From positions 1 through 35,480 of the forward strand of contig JAPHSZ010000151.1 of assembly GCA_026196545.1 (NCBI GenBank): a stretch of 35,480 nt of DNA. The letters run 5' to 3'. Position numbers and translations under genes: made by a program. This DNA comes from Gammaproteobacteria bacterium. Its GTDB lineage: Bacteria; Pseudomonadota; Gammaproteobacteria; SZUA-229. Below, one piece after another: positions 6,087-14,802 of the stretch. Position 1 is the stretch's first letter. The number at the start of each line of letters is the position of its first letter. The notes under the pieces were generated by a model that was not told where the DNA came from, ran no database searches, and saw only the letters and a program-made list of their open reading frames with translations.

Positions 6087-6848
6087 ATGACTGTTTTAAG
6101 TATCATATATGTCGTGCTTTTCTACGTAGCCATAATTGTTTTATTTGGCGGCATTGCCAATAAAATAATGCTATACAAACGTGTGCCTGCCCCACTGAAA
6201 ATACCCGTGACACCCGCGCCTTTAACAACAGGTGGCGTTGTCTATCGCTTATTCTATGAGGTTGTTTTCTTTAACAGTCTCTTCCGTGGAAACAAATGGA
6301 CCTGGATTTTTGGCTGGATTTTCCATCTTTCTTTATTGCTGGCCTTCTTCCGACACCTGCGTTATTTGATTTCACCTGACGTTTTCTTCTGGCCTCTGAT
6401 TAATAACATGGTTGTTCAGAGCTTTGGCCATTACGCTGGCTTCACCATGTTGATAGGTCTGGCTGGTCTTTTTGCTCGCCGCATTCTGGTGGACCGGGTA
6501 CGCTATATTTCATCAGCATCTGACTACCTGATGCTGTTATTGATCATGGGCATTGCAGGCAGTGGCCTGATGATAGTTTATGCATCACACACAGATATTA
6601 TTCAATTGAAAGCGTTTATTATGGGGCTGTTCCTGTTTGACCCACAAAACCTTCCAGCTGACCCGATTTTACTGGCACACATTACTATGGTGCTATTTTT
6701 AGCGGTAATTTTCCCTGTTAGTAAATTACTACACGCGCCCGGCCTGTTCTTTGCACCAACACGCAACCAGATTGACAATCCTCGTGAGAAACGACACCTG
6801 TCAGAATGGGGTGCTGCCATTGAAGCCGAAGATGGTCGTAATAACTAA
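6087..6848 (+). CDS. dsrM: DsrM, membrane cytochrome b subunit of DsrMKJOP
   Basis: A 253-aa integral membrane protein of the NarI/DsrM diheme cytochrome b family. Five hydrophobic segments are visible, starting at residues about 3, 70, 110, 145 and 200, with histidines in or near helices (FHLSLLLAFFRHLRYL, SFGHYAGF, LLAHITMV) as candidate heme ligands. It moves electrons between the quinone pool and DsrK. The ribosome site is weak, which fits lower translation than dsrC. DsrK follows after 69 nt. Confidence 0.95.
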   Translation: MTVLSIIYVVLFYVAIIVLFGGIANKIMLYKRVPAPLKIPVTPAPLTTGGVVYRLFYEVVFFNSLFRGNKWTWIFGWIFHLSLLLAFFRHLRYLISPDVFFWPLINNMVVQSFGHYAGFTMLIGLAGLFARRILVDRVRYISSASDYLMLLLIMGIAGSGLMIVYASHTDIIQLKAFIMGLFLFDPQNLPADPILLAHITMVLFLAVIFPVSKLLHAPGLFFAPTRNQIDNPREKRHLSEWGAAIEAEDGRNN

Positions 6849-6917
6849 AATAACACTGTACTGATTTATTAGATTAAAACTGGAAGTAACTGCAACTATA
6901 AAAGCTGAGAAACAAGA

Positions 6918-8462
6918 ATGGCTGATTACGATATACCAGAAACGCACGAATTCCCCATCATTCCATCCATTATGGAAGGTTCGATGGCGCATAGCTCACC
7001 TTTTGTTGCAGGCAAAGAGTTTCAGGACGACATGGGTTTTCCCAGCGCAGAAGAAACTGGCGAGCTAATCGAAGGCTGGAAAGAAAAGTTTTTAGAGTTA
7101 TTGCAGGACAAACTTGGTAAATACCGTTCTTTACAGGTATTCATGGACACCTGTGTTAAATGTGGTGCCTGTACTGATAAATGTCACTACTTTATCGGTA
7201 CAGCCGATCCCAAGAACATGCCAGTTGCACGTCAGGATCTATTGCGCAAAGTTTACCGTCGTTACTTTACCTTTGCCGGCAAGTACTTCCCTAAACTGGT
7301 TGGCGCTGTCGATCTTACCGAAGATGTCGTCAAGGAAATGTACAGCTACTATCACCAGTGTTCTGAGTGTCGCCGCTGTGCCGTATTCTGCCCCTTCGGT
7401 ATTGATACCGCTGAAGTCACCATGGCTGCTCGCGACATTCTGGCGATGATCGGCATGGGCCAGAAATACTCCAACCAGATTATTCCCAAGGTCTTCAAAA
7501 TTGGTAACAACCTTGGCCTGCCTGAGCCTGCACTGGCCGATACGCTGGAAGGCCTTGAAGAAGAAATTGAAGACGATATCGGTGTTAAGGTTCGCTTCCC
7601 GCTCGACGAGAAAGGCGCAGATATTCTTTTGGTGACTCCATCGGCTGATTTCTTTGCTGAGCCTCACGTTGATGGCCTGATGGGCTACGCCAAAGTTTTC
7701 CACGCTGCTGGCGTTAGCTGGACACTAAGTTCAAAAGCATCAGAAGCCGCCAACTTTGGCCTGTTCATCGGTAACTATGAGTCAATGCGCCAGATTTCAC
7801 TGCGTATTCGTGATGAAGCAAAAAGACTGGGCGTAAAACGTATTATCTTCGGTGAGTGTGGTCACGCATGGCGCGTTGCTTATAATCACCTGAACACGCT
7901 GGCTGGCCCCTGGGATTTCCTCGATCAGAACTACCCGATTCCACAGCACATTCTGGAATTCACCAAAGACTGTCTTGATCGCGGCATTTTAAATATCGAC
8001 AAGTCTGAAAATGACTGGATGACACTGACATTCCACGATTCCTGTAACATCGCACGCGCATCACGCATCGGTGAAGATCCAGGTAGTCAGTTCACCACTC
8101 CTCGCCAGGTGATTCAGGCTGTCTGTAATAATTATTATGATATGGCGCCAGAAACCATTCACGACCAGACATTCTGTTGTGGTGGCGGTGGCGGCCTGTT
8201 GACCGACGACTTGATGGAATTACGCATCAAGGGTGCACAACCACGTATGGAAGCGTTGAAAAACAGCATTGCGGAAAAAGGCGTTACACATATGGCAGCC
8301 ATTTGTGCCATCTGTAAATCACAATTTACTAAGGTCCTGCCCTATTACGGCATGACTATGGATCAAATCGTCAGTGTTCACCAGCTTGTAAGCAATGCCA
8401 TCATACTTGATGGTCAGGGCGAAGAAGCTGAAGAGTCTGACGACGCAGAAGAAACTGCATAA
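6918..8462 (+). CDS. dsrK: DsrK, HdrD-like iron-sulfur subunit of DsrMKJOP
   Basis: A 514-aa cytoplasm-facing catalytic subunit related to heterodisulfide reductase HdrD. Two [4Fe-4S] ferredoxin motifs are visible: C79-C82-C85-C89 (CVKCGACTDKC) and C148-C151-C154-C158 (CSECRRCAVFC). In the C-terminal half the CCG-domain signatures appear as FGECGHAWR, HDSCNIAR, FCCGGGGG and AICAICKSQ, which bind the noncubane cluster that handles DsrC thiols or disulfides. It is expected to be the docking site of DsrC. An acidic tail ends the protein. The ATG is preceded by a modest GAG-containing region. Confidence 0.96.
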   Translation: MADYDIPETHEFPIIPSIMEGSMAHSSPFVAGKEFQDDMGFPSAEETGELIEGWKEKFLELLQDKLGKYRSLQVFMDTCVKCGACTDKCHYFIGTADPKNMPVARQDLLRKVYRRYFTFAGKYFPKLVGAVDLTEDVVKEMYSYYHQCSECRRCAVFCPFGIDTAEVTMAARDILAMIGMGQKYSNQIIPKVFKIGNNLGLPEPALADTLEGLEEEIEDDIGVKVRFPLDEKGADILLVTPSADFFAEPHVDGLMGYAKVFHAAGVSWTLSSKASEAANFGLFIGNYESMRQISLRIRDEAKRLGVKRIIFGECGHAWRVAYNHLNTLAGPWDFLDQNYPIPQHILEFTKDCLDRGILNIDKSENDWMTLTFHDSCNIARASRIGEDPGSQFTTPRQVIQAVCNNYYDMAPETIHDQTFCCGGGGGLLTDDLMELRIKGAQPRMEALKNSIAEKGVTHMAAICAICKSQFTKVLPYYGMTMDQIVSVHQLVSNAIILDGQGEEAEESDDAEETA

Positions 8463-8517
8463 ACACTTTTTATATTTGATTAATACCGGTAACGGTTGAA
8501 GCAATAGGAGAACTGGC

Positions 8518-10491
8518 ATGGCCACTTCCACAGACGACATGCAAAACGATAAGTTAACGTACAGAAGATTTGAAGATGGCAACCAGAACTGGGGTGGTTT
8601 TGCCAAGAAAATCTTCAAAGAAGATACATCTCATAAATGTCCTACTTACGTTCACCGCACACCACCGTGTCAGGGCAGCTGTCCTTCAGGTGAAGATATT
8701 CGTGGCTACCTGGATATCGTTCGTGGTATCGAAGTACCGCCAGAAGGTGTTTCTATGCAGGAATATGCCTTCCGTCGTTCAACCGATGCCAATCCTTTCC
8801 CATCCATGATGGGACGCGTTTGCCCTGCACCCTGTCAGGACGGTTGTAACCGTAACGATGTTGACGATTTCATCGGCATTAACTCGATTGAACAATACAT
8901 TGGTGATACCGCTTTCACTGAAGGCTTCAAGTTTGATAACAGCGCTGAACTGACCGGTAAAAAAGTCGCCATCATCGGTGGTGGCCCAGCTGGTATGGCT
9001 GCGGCTTATCAGCTGCGTCGCAAAGGCATCGCTTCAACTATTTTTGATGACCATGCTGAACTCGGCGGCATGATGCGTTACGGCATTCCTGGTTATCGTA
9101 CTCCACGCGACTTCCTCAACAACGAATGCCAGCGCATTATAGATATGGGCGGCATTGAAACACGCATGAACACACGTGTTGGTAAAGACATCAGCGTAGA
9201 AGACATCGAAAAAGAATTTGATTCTATTTTATGGGCACTGGGCTGTAAATCAGGTCGCGGCCTGTTCGTTGATAGCTGGAACGAAACACCTAACTGTGTC
9301 TCAGCAGTTGAATTCCTTGAGCAGTTCAACAAGGGCGACATGAAATACACTGCTAACAAGATCCTGTGTGTCGGTGGTGGTGATACCTCAATCGACGTGG
9401 TATCTGTTGCGCGCCGCATTGGTACATTAAAAGACTACAATGAAAACCCTGAAGATTCAGCCACTGGCGCAAACGCACACGGTGATGTTGATGCTTCAGC
9501 GAAAAAAGCCTGTGACAGCGTTGTTTTAACTGCCCTATTTAAACAGGAAGAAATGACAGCCGCTGAACATGAAGTTCAGGACGCGCTGATTGAAGGCGTC
9601 ACTATCATGAACGAAGTAATGCCTGTTGAAATCATTAAAGATGCCAACGGCCGCGCCACTGCACTAAAACTGGTTGACAGCAAATTTGAAAACAATGCAC
9701 CTGTTGCCGTTGAAGGTGGTAAAGAATACATCGTAGAAGCCGACCTGATTGTTTCAGCGATTGGTCAAAGCGGCGACCTTACCGGTCTTGAGGATCTGGA
9801 CAATGGTCGTGGCCTGATTGATGCAGACAACTTCTACCGCGTACCAGGTAAAGACGGTCACTTCGTCTGCGGCGATATCGTTCGCCCTCACCTGCTGACT
9901 ACGGCTATCGGCCAGGCTTCAATTGTTTCTGACACCATCGAAGCTTACCTGAGCGAATCGAAAGTTAATAAACGTCCTAAAGTAGATGTTCACCACTTTG
10001 AACTAGTTGAAAAACTGGAAGAAGCAGGTTTATCAACGGATAAATATGATGTTGCTGAACACAAAGAAGATGGCCAGCGTGGTACTGATACAAGCACTTA
10101 CGCTATTCACAACTATGAAGACCGTTCTTCACAGGAAATTATTGGAACTGATGAAATGTTCCTTGGCCACTTTGAACACGTAGCACGTCACCTGCGTGCA
10201 GTTGATGTGCCTTCTTCTGATGAAGTGCTGGGTCATTTTGCTGAACGTCAGGCGAGTTTGTCCGAAGAAGATGCTGTAGCAGAAGCTAATCGTTGCATGA
10301 GCTGCGGCATGTGTTTCGAATGTGATAACTGTGTAATTTACTGCCCACAGGATGCTGTCTTCAAAGTTAAGAAAGACAAGCACACGACTGGTCGCTATGT
10401 TGATACCGACTATAGCCGTTGCATCGGTTGTCATATTTGTTCTGATGTTTGCCCAACAGGTTACATCGATATGGCTTTGGGCGACGCCTAA
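8518..10491 (+). CDS. dsrL: DsrL, FAD/iron-sulfur NAD(P)H oxidoreductase
   Basis: A 657-aa GltD-like flavoprotein needed for oxidative Dsr in Allochromatium, where it transfers electrons from DsrAB to NAD+. N-terminal cysteine motifs (PPCQGSCPSGEDI and CPAPCQDGCNR) are followed by an FAD-binding AIIGGGPAGMAAAY segment around residue 157. A second dinucleotide fold, CVGGGDTSIDV, lies near 286. A C-terminal two-cluster ferredoxin carries CMSCGMCFECDNCVIYC and CIGCHICSDVC. AGGAGA precedes ATG. Full length for the family. Its presence directly supports sulfur oxidation rather than sulfite reduction. Confidence 0.96.
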   Translation: MATSTDDMQNDKLTYRRFEDGNQNWGGFAKKIFKEDTSHKCPTYVHRTPPCQGSCPSGEDIRGYLDIVRGIEVPPEGVSMQEYAFRRSTDANPFPSMMGRVCPAPCQDGCNRNDVDDFIGINSIEQYIGDTAFTEGFKFDNSAELTGKKVAIIGGGPAGMAAAYQLRRKGIASTIFDDHAELGGMMRYGIPGYRTPRDFLNNECQRIIDMGGIETRMNTRVGKDISVEDIEKEFDSILWALGCKSGRGLFVDSWNETPNCVSAVEFLEQFNKGDMKYTANKILCVGGGDTSIDVVSVARRIGTLKDYNENPEDSATGANAHGDVDASAKKACDSVVLTALFKQEEMTAAEHEVQDALIEGVTIMNEVMPVEIIKDANGRATALKLVDSKFENNAPVAVEGGKEYIVEADLIVSAIGQSGDLTGLEDLDNGRGLIDADNFYRVPGKDGHFVCGDIVRPHLLTTAIGQASIVSDTIEAYLSESKVNKRPKVDVHHFELVEKLEEAGLSTDKYDVAEHKEDGQRGTDTSTYAIHNYEDRSSQEIIGTDEMFLGHFEHVARHLRAVDVPSSDEVLGHFAERQASLSEEDAVAEANRCMSCGMCFECDNCVIYCPQDAVFKVKKDKHTTGRYVDTDYSRCIGCHICSDVCPTGYIDMALGDA

Positions 10492-10529
10492 TAGCTCAGA
10501 CAATAACAAGAAGTACTAAGGCTGATACT

Positions 10530-10991
10530 ATGACTCGTTTTCTGCGACTATCGCTAATCCTGACTGGATTGATCATGTTATTCCCTTCACAGGGAATGGC
10601 AGAAACACCCTTCCCCATCATTCATGAACCTGAAGGTAAAGAATGTGTTGAAGATGAAGATGATATGCGCCGAAATCACATGAACTACATACGCCACCAG
10701 CGTGATAAAACCATGCGTGAAGGCATCCGTGCTGAAAGTGAGGGCAGTTATAGTTTATCAAAGTGTATTGATTGTCATGTTGAAGCTAATGATAAAGGTG
10801 TAACACCAACTCATAATGATAAAGAGCACTTCTGTGTTGCCTGTCATGAGTATGCAGCCGTACAAATCGACTGCTTCCAGTGTCATGCTGATCGTCCGCA
10901 AAAGAACATTAAGCGTAGCTCTTCAGATCAGGCACTTAAAGATCAGTTGCAAGAAATGCTCGCAGCTAAAGACATGGGGGATGTGCAGTAA
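10530..10991 (+). CDS. dsrJ: DsrJ, periplasmic triheme cytochrome c
   Basis: A 153-aa exported cytochrome. I chose the ATG at 10530, with AAGG 8 nt upstream, because it begins a clean signal peptide (MTRFLRLSLILTGLIMLFPS, cut after GMA). The longer frame overlaps dsrL and has no such signal. Three CxxCH heme sites are present: CIDCH, CVACH and CFQCH. An extra cysteine (Cys39 of the precursor, in GKECVEDED) matches the family's unusual distal heme ligand. It is the periplasmic electron carrier of the DsrMKJOP complex. Its stop overlaps the dsrO start by one base (TAATG). Confidence 0.95.
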   Translation: MTRFLRLSLILTGLIMLFPSQGMAETPFPIIHEPEGKECVEDEDDMRRNHMNYIRHQRDKTMREGIRAESEGSYSLSKCIDCHVEANDKGVTPTHNDKEHFCVACHEYAAVQIDCFQCHADRPQKNIKRSSSDQALKDQLQEMLAAKDMGDVQ

Positions 10992-11728
10992 TGTCTGACC
11001 AGATTAATGATTCAAGACGTCAGTTCCTGTCAAAGGCCGCTATTGCCGGCAGTGTTACTATCGCACCGGGTGTTTTCCTGCACCAGACGGCTCAGGCCAA
11101 ACCTGATGAAAAAGCCGTTACCAGCGCTACCCGCTGGGGCATGCTGATCGATACTGATAAATGTTCAAAGGGTTGTACTGACTGTGTTGATGCCTGTAAC
11201 CAAGAACACGCATTGACCGGCTTTGACCGCCCGGAAACTGATGCGCAGTATATTCGCAAGGTTTCCCTGGTTGAAAAACAGACCGGCCATGAAATTTCAT
11301 TGCCTCTGATGTGTCAGCACTGTGAAAAACCACCCTGTGTTGATGTCTGTCCAACAGGTGCATCCATGAAACGCGAAGACGGTATTGTACTGGTTGATAA
11401 GCACATCTGTATTGGTTGTCGTTACTGCATGATGGCCTGCCCTTACAAGGCACGTTCATTTGTTCATGAAACCATCGAAAACCAGACACTGAGTGCGCCG
11501 CGCGGTAAAGGCACGGTTGAATCTTGCACCATGTGCACACACCGCGTTGATAAAGACGGCATTCCTGCCTGCGTTGAAGCCTGCACCGATGAAAATCACA
11601 ATGCGATGACCTTTGGCGACCTCAACGATCCAGAGAGCACAATTTCTAAAGAACTGAAGAAACACGGTGGCAAACAGATTCGCGCTGATTTACAACTCAA
11701 TACTGGCGTACGTTACCAGGGACTATAG
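10991..11728 (+). CDS. dsrO: DsrO, periplasmic Tat-exported iron-sulfur protein
   Basis: A 245-aa ferredoxin-like subunit of DsrMKJOP. The N-terminus carries a twin-arginine signal, DSRRQFLSKAAIAG, then a hydrophobic stretch ending in AQA. Four cysteine clusters follow: CSKGCTDCVDAC, CQHCEKPPCVDVC, CIGCRYCMMAC and the split CTMC ... CVEAC, consistent with several [4Fe-4S] clusters as in PhsB/NrfC proteins. It pairs with the NrfD-like DsrP encoded next. One-base overlap with dsrJ indicates coupled translation. Confidence 0.95.
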   Translation: MSDQINDSRRQFLSKAAIAGSVTIAPGVFLHQTAQAKPDEKAVTSATRWGMLIDTDKCSKGCTDCVDACNQEHALTGFDRPETDAQYIRKVSLVEKQTGHEISLPLMCQHCEKPPCVDVCPTGASMKREDGIVLVDKHICIGCRYCMMACPYKARSFVHETIENQTLSAPRGKGTVESCTMCTHRVDKDGIPACVEACTDENHNAMTFGDLNDPESTISKELKKHGGKQIRADLQLNTGVRYQGL

Positions 11729-11766
11729 GTCCATCACCTTTAAATCATCAAAGAGTCTAGAAAAAG

Positions 11767-12975
11767 ATGAAAAAGATCGAATACACAAGAATTAAAGGTC
11801 ACAGTCTCGCTTACTACGGCTTACTGGCAGGCCTGGGTTTCATTATATTGCTTGGCCTGCTCGCTACCTGGTATATGGAGCATAATGGGCATTATGTTAC
11901 CGGCATGAGCAACCAGATCGTATGGGGCATGCCTCATGTATTTGCTATTTTCCTGATCGTTGCAGCCTCGGGTGCTTTAAACGTTGCTTCCATTGCTTCG
12001 GTATTTGGTAAAAAAATCTACGATCCCCTGTCGCGTCTATCTGCGCTACTGTCCATTGCCCTACTTGCTGGTGGCCTGGTGGTTTTATTACTGGATTTAG
12101 GCCGACCTGACCGCCTGATCGTTGCTATTACCACTTATAACTTCAAATCTATTTTTGCCTGGAACATTATTCTCTACACAGGCTTCTTTGCAATTGTTGG
12201 TGCCTATATCTGGATGATGATGGATCACAATATGCACAAATATAAAAAGAAAGTGGGTCTGACTGCCTTTGTCTGGCGTCTTATCCTGACCACTGGTACT
12301 GGTTCTATCTTCGGCTTTCTGGTTGCACGCTCTGCTTATGATGCAGCACTGATGGCACCAATGTTTATCATCATGTCTTTTGCTTTTGGTCTGGCTATCT
12401 TTATTCTGGTACTGATGGCAGCCTACAACTGGACAGGCCGTGAACTGGGTGATGCCGTTATTGCCCGCCTTAGAAGTCTGCTGGGCGTGTTTGTTGCTGC
12501 TGTACTCTACTTCACTGCGGTTTATCACTTAACTAATCTGTACATCACTGAGCACCACGGCGTTGAGCAGTTTATCCTGCGCGATGGCGGTATCTACACC
12601 AATTTGTTCTGGTTTGGTCAGGTCCTGATTGGCGGTCTTTTACCACTGGCATTAATCTATGCACCTGGCGTTAAGACATGCAGAAAAACTTTAGCTCTAA
12701 TCAGCACCATGATTATCGTTGGTGGTATGTGTCAAATCTACGTTATCGTCATCGGTGGTCAGGCTTATCCTATGGAACTGTTCCCAGGTTACGAAGTTAG
12801 CAGCACATTCTTTGATGGCATGGTAAACAGTTACTCACCTACTCTTCCAGAAATCATTCTTGGCTTGAGCGGTATGGCAGTTTCAATATTACTGGTCAGT
12901 TTTGCAATTAAAGCGTTGAGCTTCCTGCCTACCTCGCTGGCAGATTCTATTGCTGATCCACACGCAGCAAAATAA
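11767..12975 (+). CDS. dsrP: DsrP, NrfD/PsrC-type membrane subunit
   Basis: A 402-aa quinone-interacting membrane protein with ten hydrophobic segments spread through the chain, the NrfD-family layout. Together with DsrO and DsrJ it forms the periplasm-facing part of the DsrMKJOP complex. The start MKKIEYTRIKGHSLAYYG sits 38 nt after dsrO with only a poor A-rich ribosome site. Thirteen nt after the stop begins a strong hairpin (12987-13014). Confidence 0.94.
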   Translation: MKKIEYTRIKGHSLAYYGLLAGLGFIILLGLLATWYMEHNGHYVTGMSNQIVWGMPHVFAIFLIVAASGALNVASIASVFGKKIYDPLSRLSALLSIALLAGGLVVLLLDLGRPDRLIVAITTYNFKSIFAWNIILYTGFFAIVGAYIWMMMDHNMHKYKKKVGLTAFVWRLILTTGTGSIFGFLVARSAYDAALMAPMFIIMSFAFGLAIFILVLMAAYNWTGRELGDAVIARLRSLLGVFVAAVLYFTAVYHLTNLYITEHHGVEQFILRDGGIYTNLFWFGQVLIGGLLPLALIYAPGVKTCRKTLALISTMIIVGGMCQIYVIVIGGQAYPMELFPGYEVSSTFFDGMVNSYSPTLPEIILGLSGMAVSILLVSFAIKALSFLPTSLADSIADPHAAK

Positions 12976-12986
12976 ATTTCATTACC

Positions 12987-13014
12987 ATTGGCTCAGGTCT
13001 ATGCCTGAGCCAAT
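12987..13014 (+). terminator. 11-bp hairpin between dsrP and dsrN, no T-run
   Basis: ATTGGCTCAGG (12987-12997), loop TCTATG, CCTGAGCCAAT (13004-13014) is a perfect stem. The downstream sequence is ATTCAC, so it is not a standard intrinsic terminator. It may be an mRNA 3'-end stabiliser or an attenuator in front of dsrN. Confidence 0.5.
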
Positions 13015-13039
13015 ATTCACAAACGACCGATGGTGAAAA

Positions 13040-14422
13040 ATGAGTCGTTTCTTCATTTCAGCAGCCCATAAGTCCTCTGGCAAAACCACTGTCAGCATCG
13101 GCCTGTGCGCGGCCCTGAGTGAAAAAGGAAAACTCGTCCAGCCCTTTAAAAAAGGCCCCGACTACATCGACCCGCAATGGCTAGCCCGTGCCAGCAGTTT
13201 TAATGCAGAATCACGTCATTGTTTTAATCTCGATTTTTACACCATGACACCGGATGAGATCCTGGAAACTATCGCCCTGCACTCAGCCGATGCTGATATC
13301 TCACTCATAGAAGGCAACAAAGGTCTTTACGATGGTCTCGATCTTGATGGCAGCAACAGCAACGCAGCACTGGCCAAGCTGACACAAACACCTATTATTC
13401 TGGTGCTCGACACCCGCGGCGTCACCCGAGGTGTCGCACCGCTCATCCTTGGCTATCAATCATTCGATAATGATATTAATATCCAGGGTGTTATTCTCAA
13501 CCAGCTGGGTGGTTCAAGGCATGAAGAAAAACTAAGACGCGTCATCGAACACTATACCGATGTACAGGTTGTCGGTGCGATACACAAGGACAAACGTTTT
13601 GATATCGATGAACGCCACCTTGGCCTGCTGCCCAGCCATGAAGACCCGCAATCTAACGAAAAAATTGAATTACTGAAACGGGCCATTATCGATCAGGTCG
13701 ATCTTGATAGAATCATTGGGATCGCAAATGATGCTCCAAAATTAGAAATCCAGCCATCAGGCATCCCTGTACCAGCAGCAAACAAAGATATCCGCATTGG
13801 CATCGTCCACAATACCGCCTTCTCTTTCTATTATCCTGATGATTTAATCTCTCTCGAACAGGCTGGTGCTGAACTGGTTTATATCGATAATATAACAGAC
13901 AGCAAGCTCCCTGAAATTGATGGTTTATTTATCGGCGGTGGTTTTCCGGAAACCCATTTACAGGAACTCGAAGCCAATCAGTCAATAAGACAGGACATCC
14001 ATCAGGCCATTGAAAATGGCCTGCCGGTATATGCAGAATGCGGCGGCCTGATGTATCTGGCCCGTACAATAAAATGGCAAGACCAGAAAAACAACATGGT
14101 TGGCAGCATACCCGGAGACATTATAATGGAGGACAAGCCACAGGGTCGCGGTTATGTTCAACTGAAGGAAACAGCCGAAGGATTATGGCCGTTGAGGTCA
14201 GATGGCATCATTTCAGCCCACGAATTTCATTATTCACGTTTTGAAAATCTTGATAAAAATGCTAGATTCGCCTTTGAAGTGGTACGCGGTACCGGCATTA
14301 ACGGTAAGAATGACGGCTATATCTACAAAAATCTGCTGGCCTGTTACACACACCAGCGTGGCACCAGCAAAAATCGCTGGACCCAGCGTTTTGTCGATTT
14401 TATCCGCCAACAAAAAACATAA
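13040..14422 (+). CDS. dsrN: DsrN, CobB-like glutamine-dependent siroheme amidase
   Basis: A 460-aa member of the cobyrinic acid a,c-diamide synthase family. DsrN is thought to amidate siroheme for DsrAB. The N-terminal P-loop AAHKSSGKTT (residues 8-17) and DTRGVTRG belong to the ATP-dependent synthase domain. The C-terminal half is a class-I glutaminase with the nucleophile Cys334 in YAECGGLMYL and a downstream ISAHEFHYSRFE histidine. Length is normal. A GGTG site precedes ATG. Its position after dsrP is the standard dsr order. Confidence 0.94.
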   Translation: MSRFFISAAHKSSGKTTVSIGLCAALSEKGKLVQPFKKGPDYIDPQWLARASSFNAESRHCFNLDFYTMTPDEILETIALHSADADISLIEGNKGLYDGLDLDGSNSNAALAKLTQTPIILVLDTRGVTRGVAPLILGYQSFDNDINIQGVILNQLGGSRHEEKLRRVIEHYTDVQVVGAIHKDKRFDIDERHLGLLPSHEDPQSNEKIELLKRAIIDQVDLDRIIGIANDAPKLEIQPSGIPVPAANKDIRIGIVHNTAFSFYYPDDLISLEQAGAELVYIDNITDSKLPEIDGLFIGGGFPETHLQELEANQSIRQDIHQAIENGLPVYAECGGLMYLARTIKWQDQKNNMVGSIPGDIIMEDKPQGRGYVQLKETAEGLWPLRSDGIISAHEFHYSRFENLDKNARFAFEVVRGTGINGKNDGYIYKNLLACYTHQRGTSKNRWTQRFVDFIRQQKT

Positions 14423-14455
14423 CCCCATATATATAATATTTAAGCTATTGATTTT

Positions 14456-14770
14456 ATGATTAAAGTAACTCCAGAAGCAGCCAGACAAATCCAAATCTCC
14501 GCCAGTCAGGGAAACACTGAAAACCTGGCCCTGCGCATCGCCGCCACAAAAAATGATGACGGCAGCTTCCACTACGGCATGGGCTTTGATGAAGACAAGG
14601 ACGGCGACATTGCCGTCACATCTGAAGGCGTTAAAATCATCGTCTCTGCTATCAGCGCCGATTTACTCAAAGACACAACCCTGGATTATGTTGAACTTGA
14701 GCCGGGTAAAAGCCAGTTCATTTTCATGAACCCAAACGACCCAAATTACACCCCTCCTTCTGATAACTGA
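14456..14770 (+). CDS. dsrR: DsrR, IscA-like protein without cluster-binding cysteines
   Basis: A 104-aa HesB/IscA-fold protein starting MIKVTPEAARQIQ. A-type scaffolds carry three conserved cysteines; this one has none, which is the known trait of DsrR. In Allochromatium it influences post-transcriptional expression of dsr genes rather than acting as a cluster scaffold. The LEPGKSQFIFMNPND tail corresponds to the usual C-terminal arm with its CGCG-type motif lost. No strong ribosome site is visible. A 7-bp hairpin (14764-14786) covers its stop codon. Confidence 0.9.
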   Translation: MIKVTPEAARQIQISASQGNTENLALRIAATKNDDGSFHYGMGFDEDKDGDIAVTSEGVKIIVSAISADLLKDTTLDYVELEPGKSQFIFMNPNDPNYTPPSDN

Positions 14771-14802
14771 ATCGACTTATCAGTTAGAGCAAAACGAGTT
14801 GT

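Noticed and set aside
10449-10529. Longer N-terminus for DsrJ
   Set aside because: It overlaps the dsrL end and would bury the clear signal peptide that starts at 10530.
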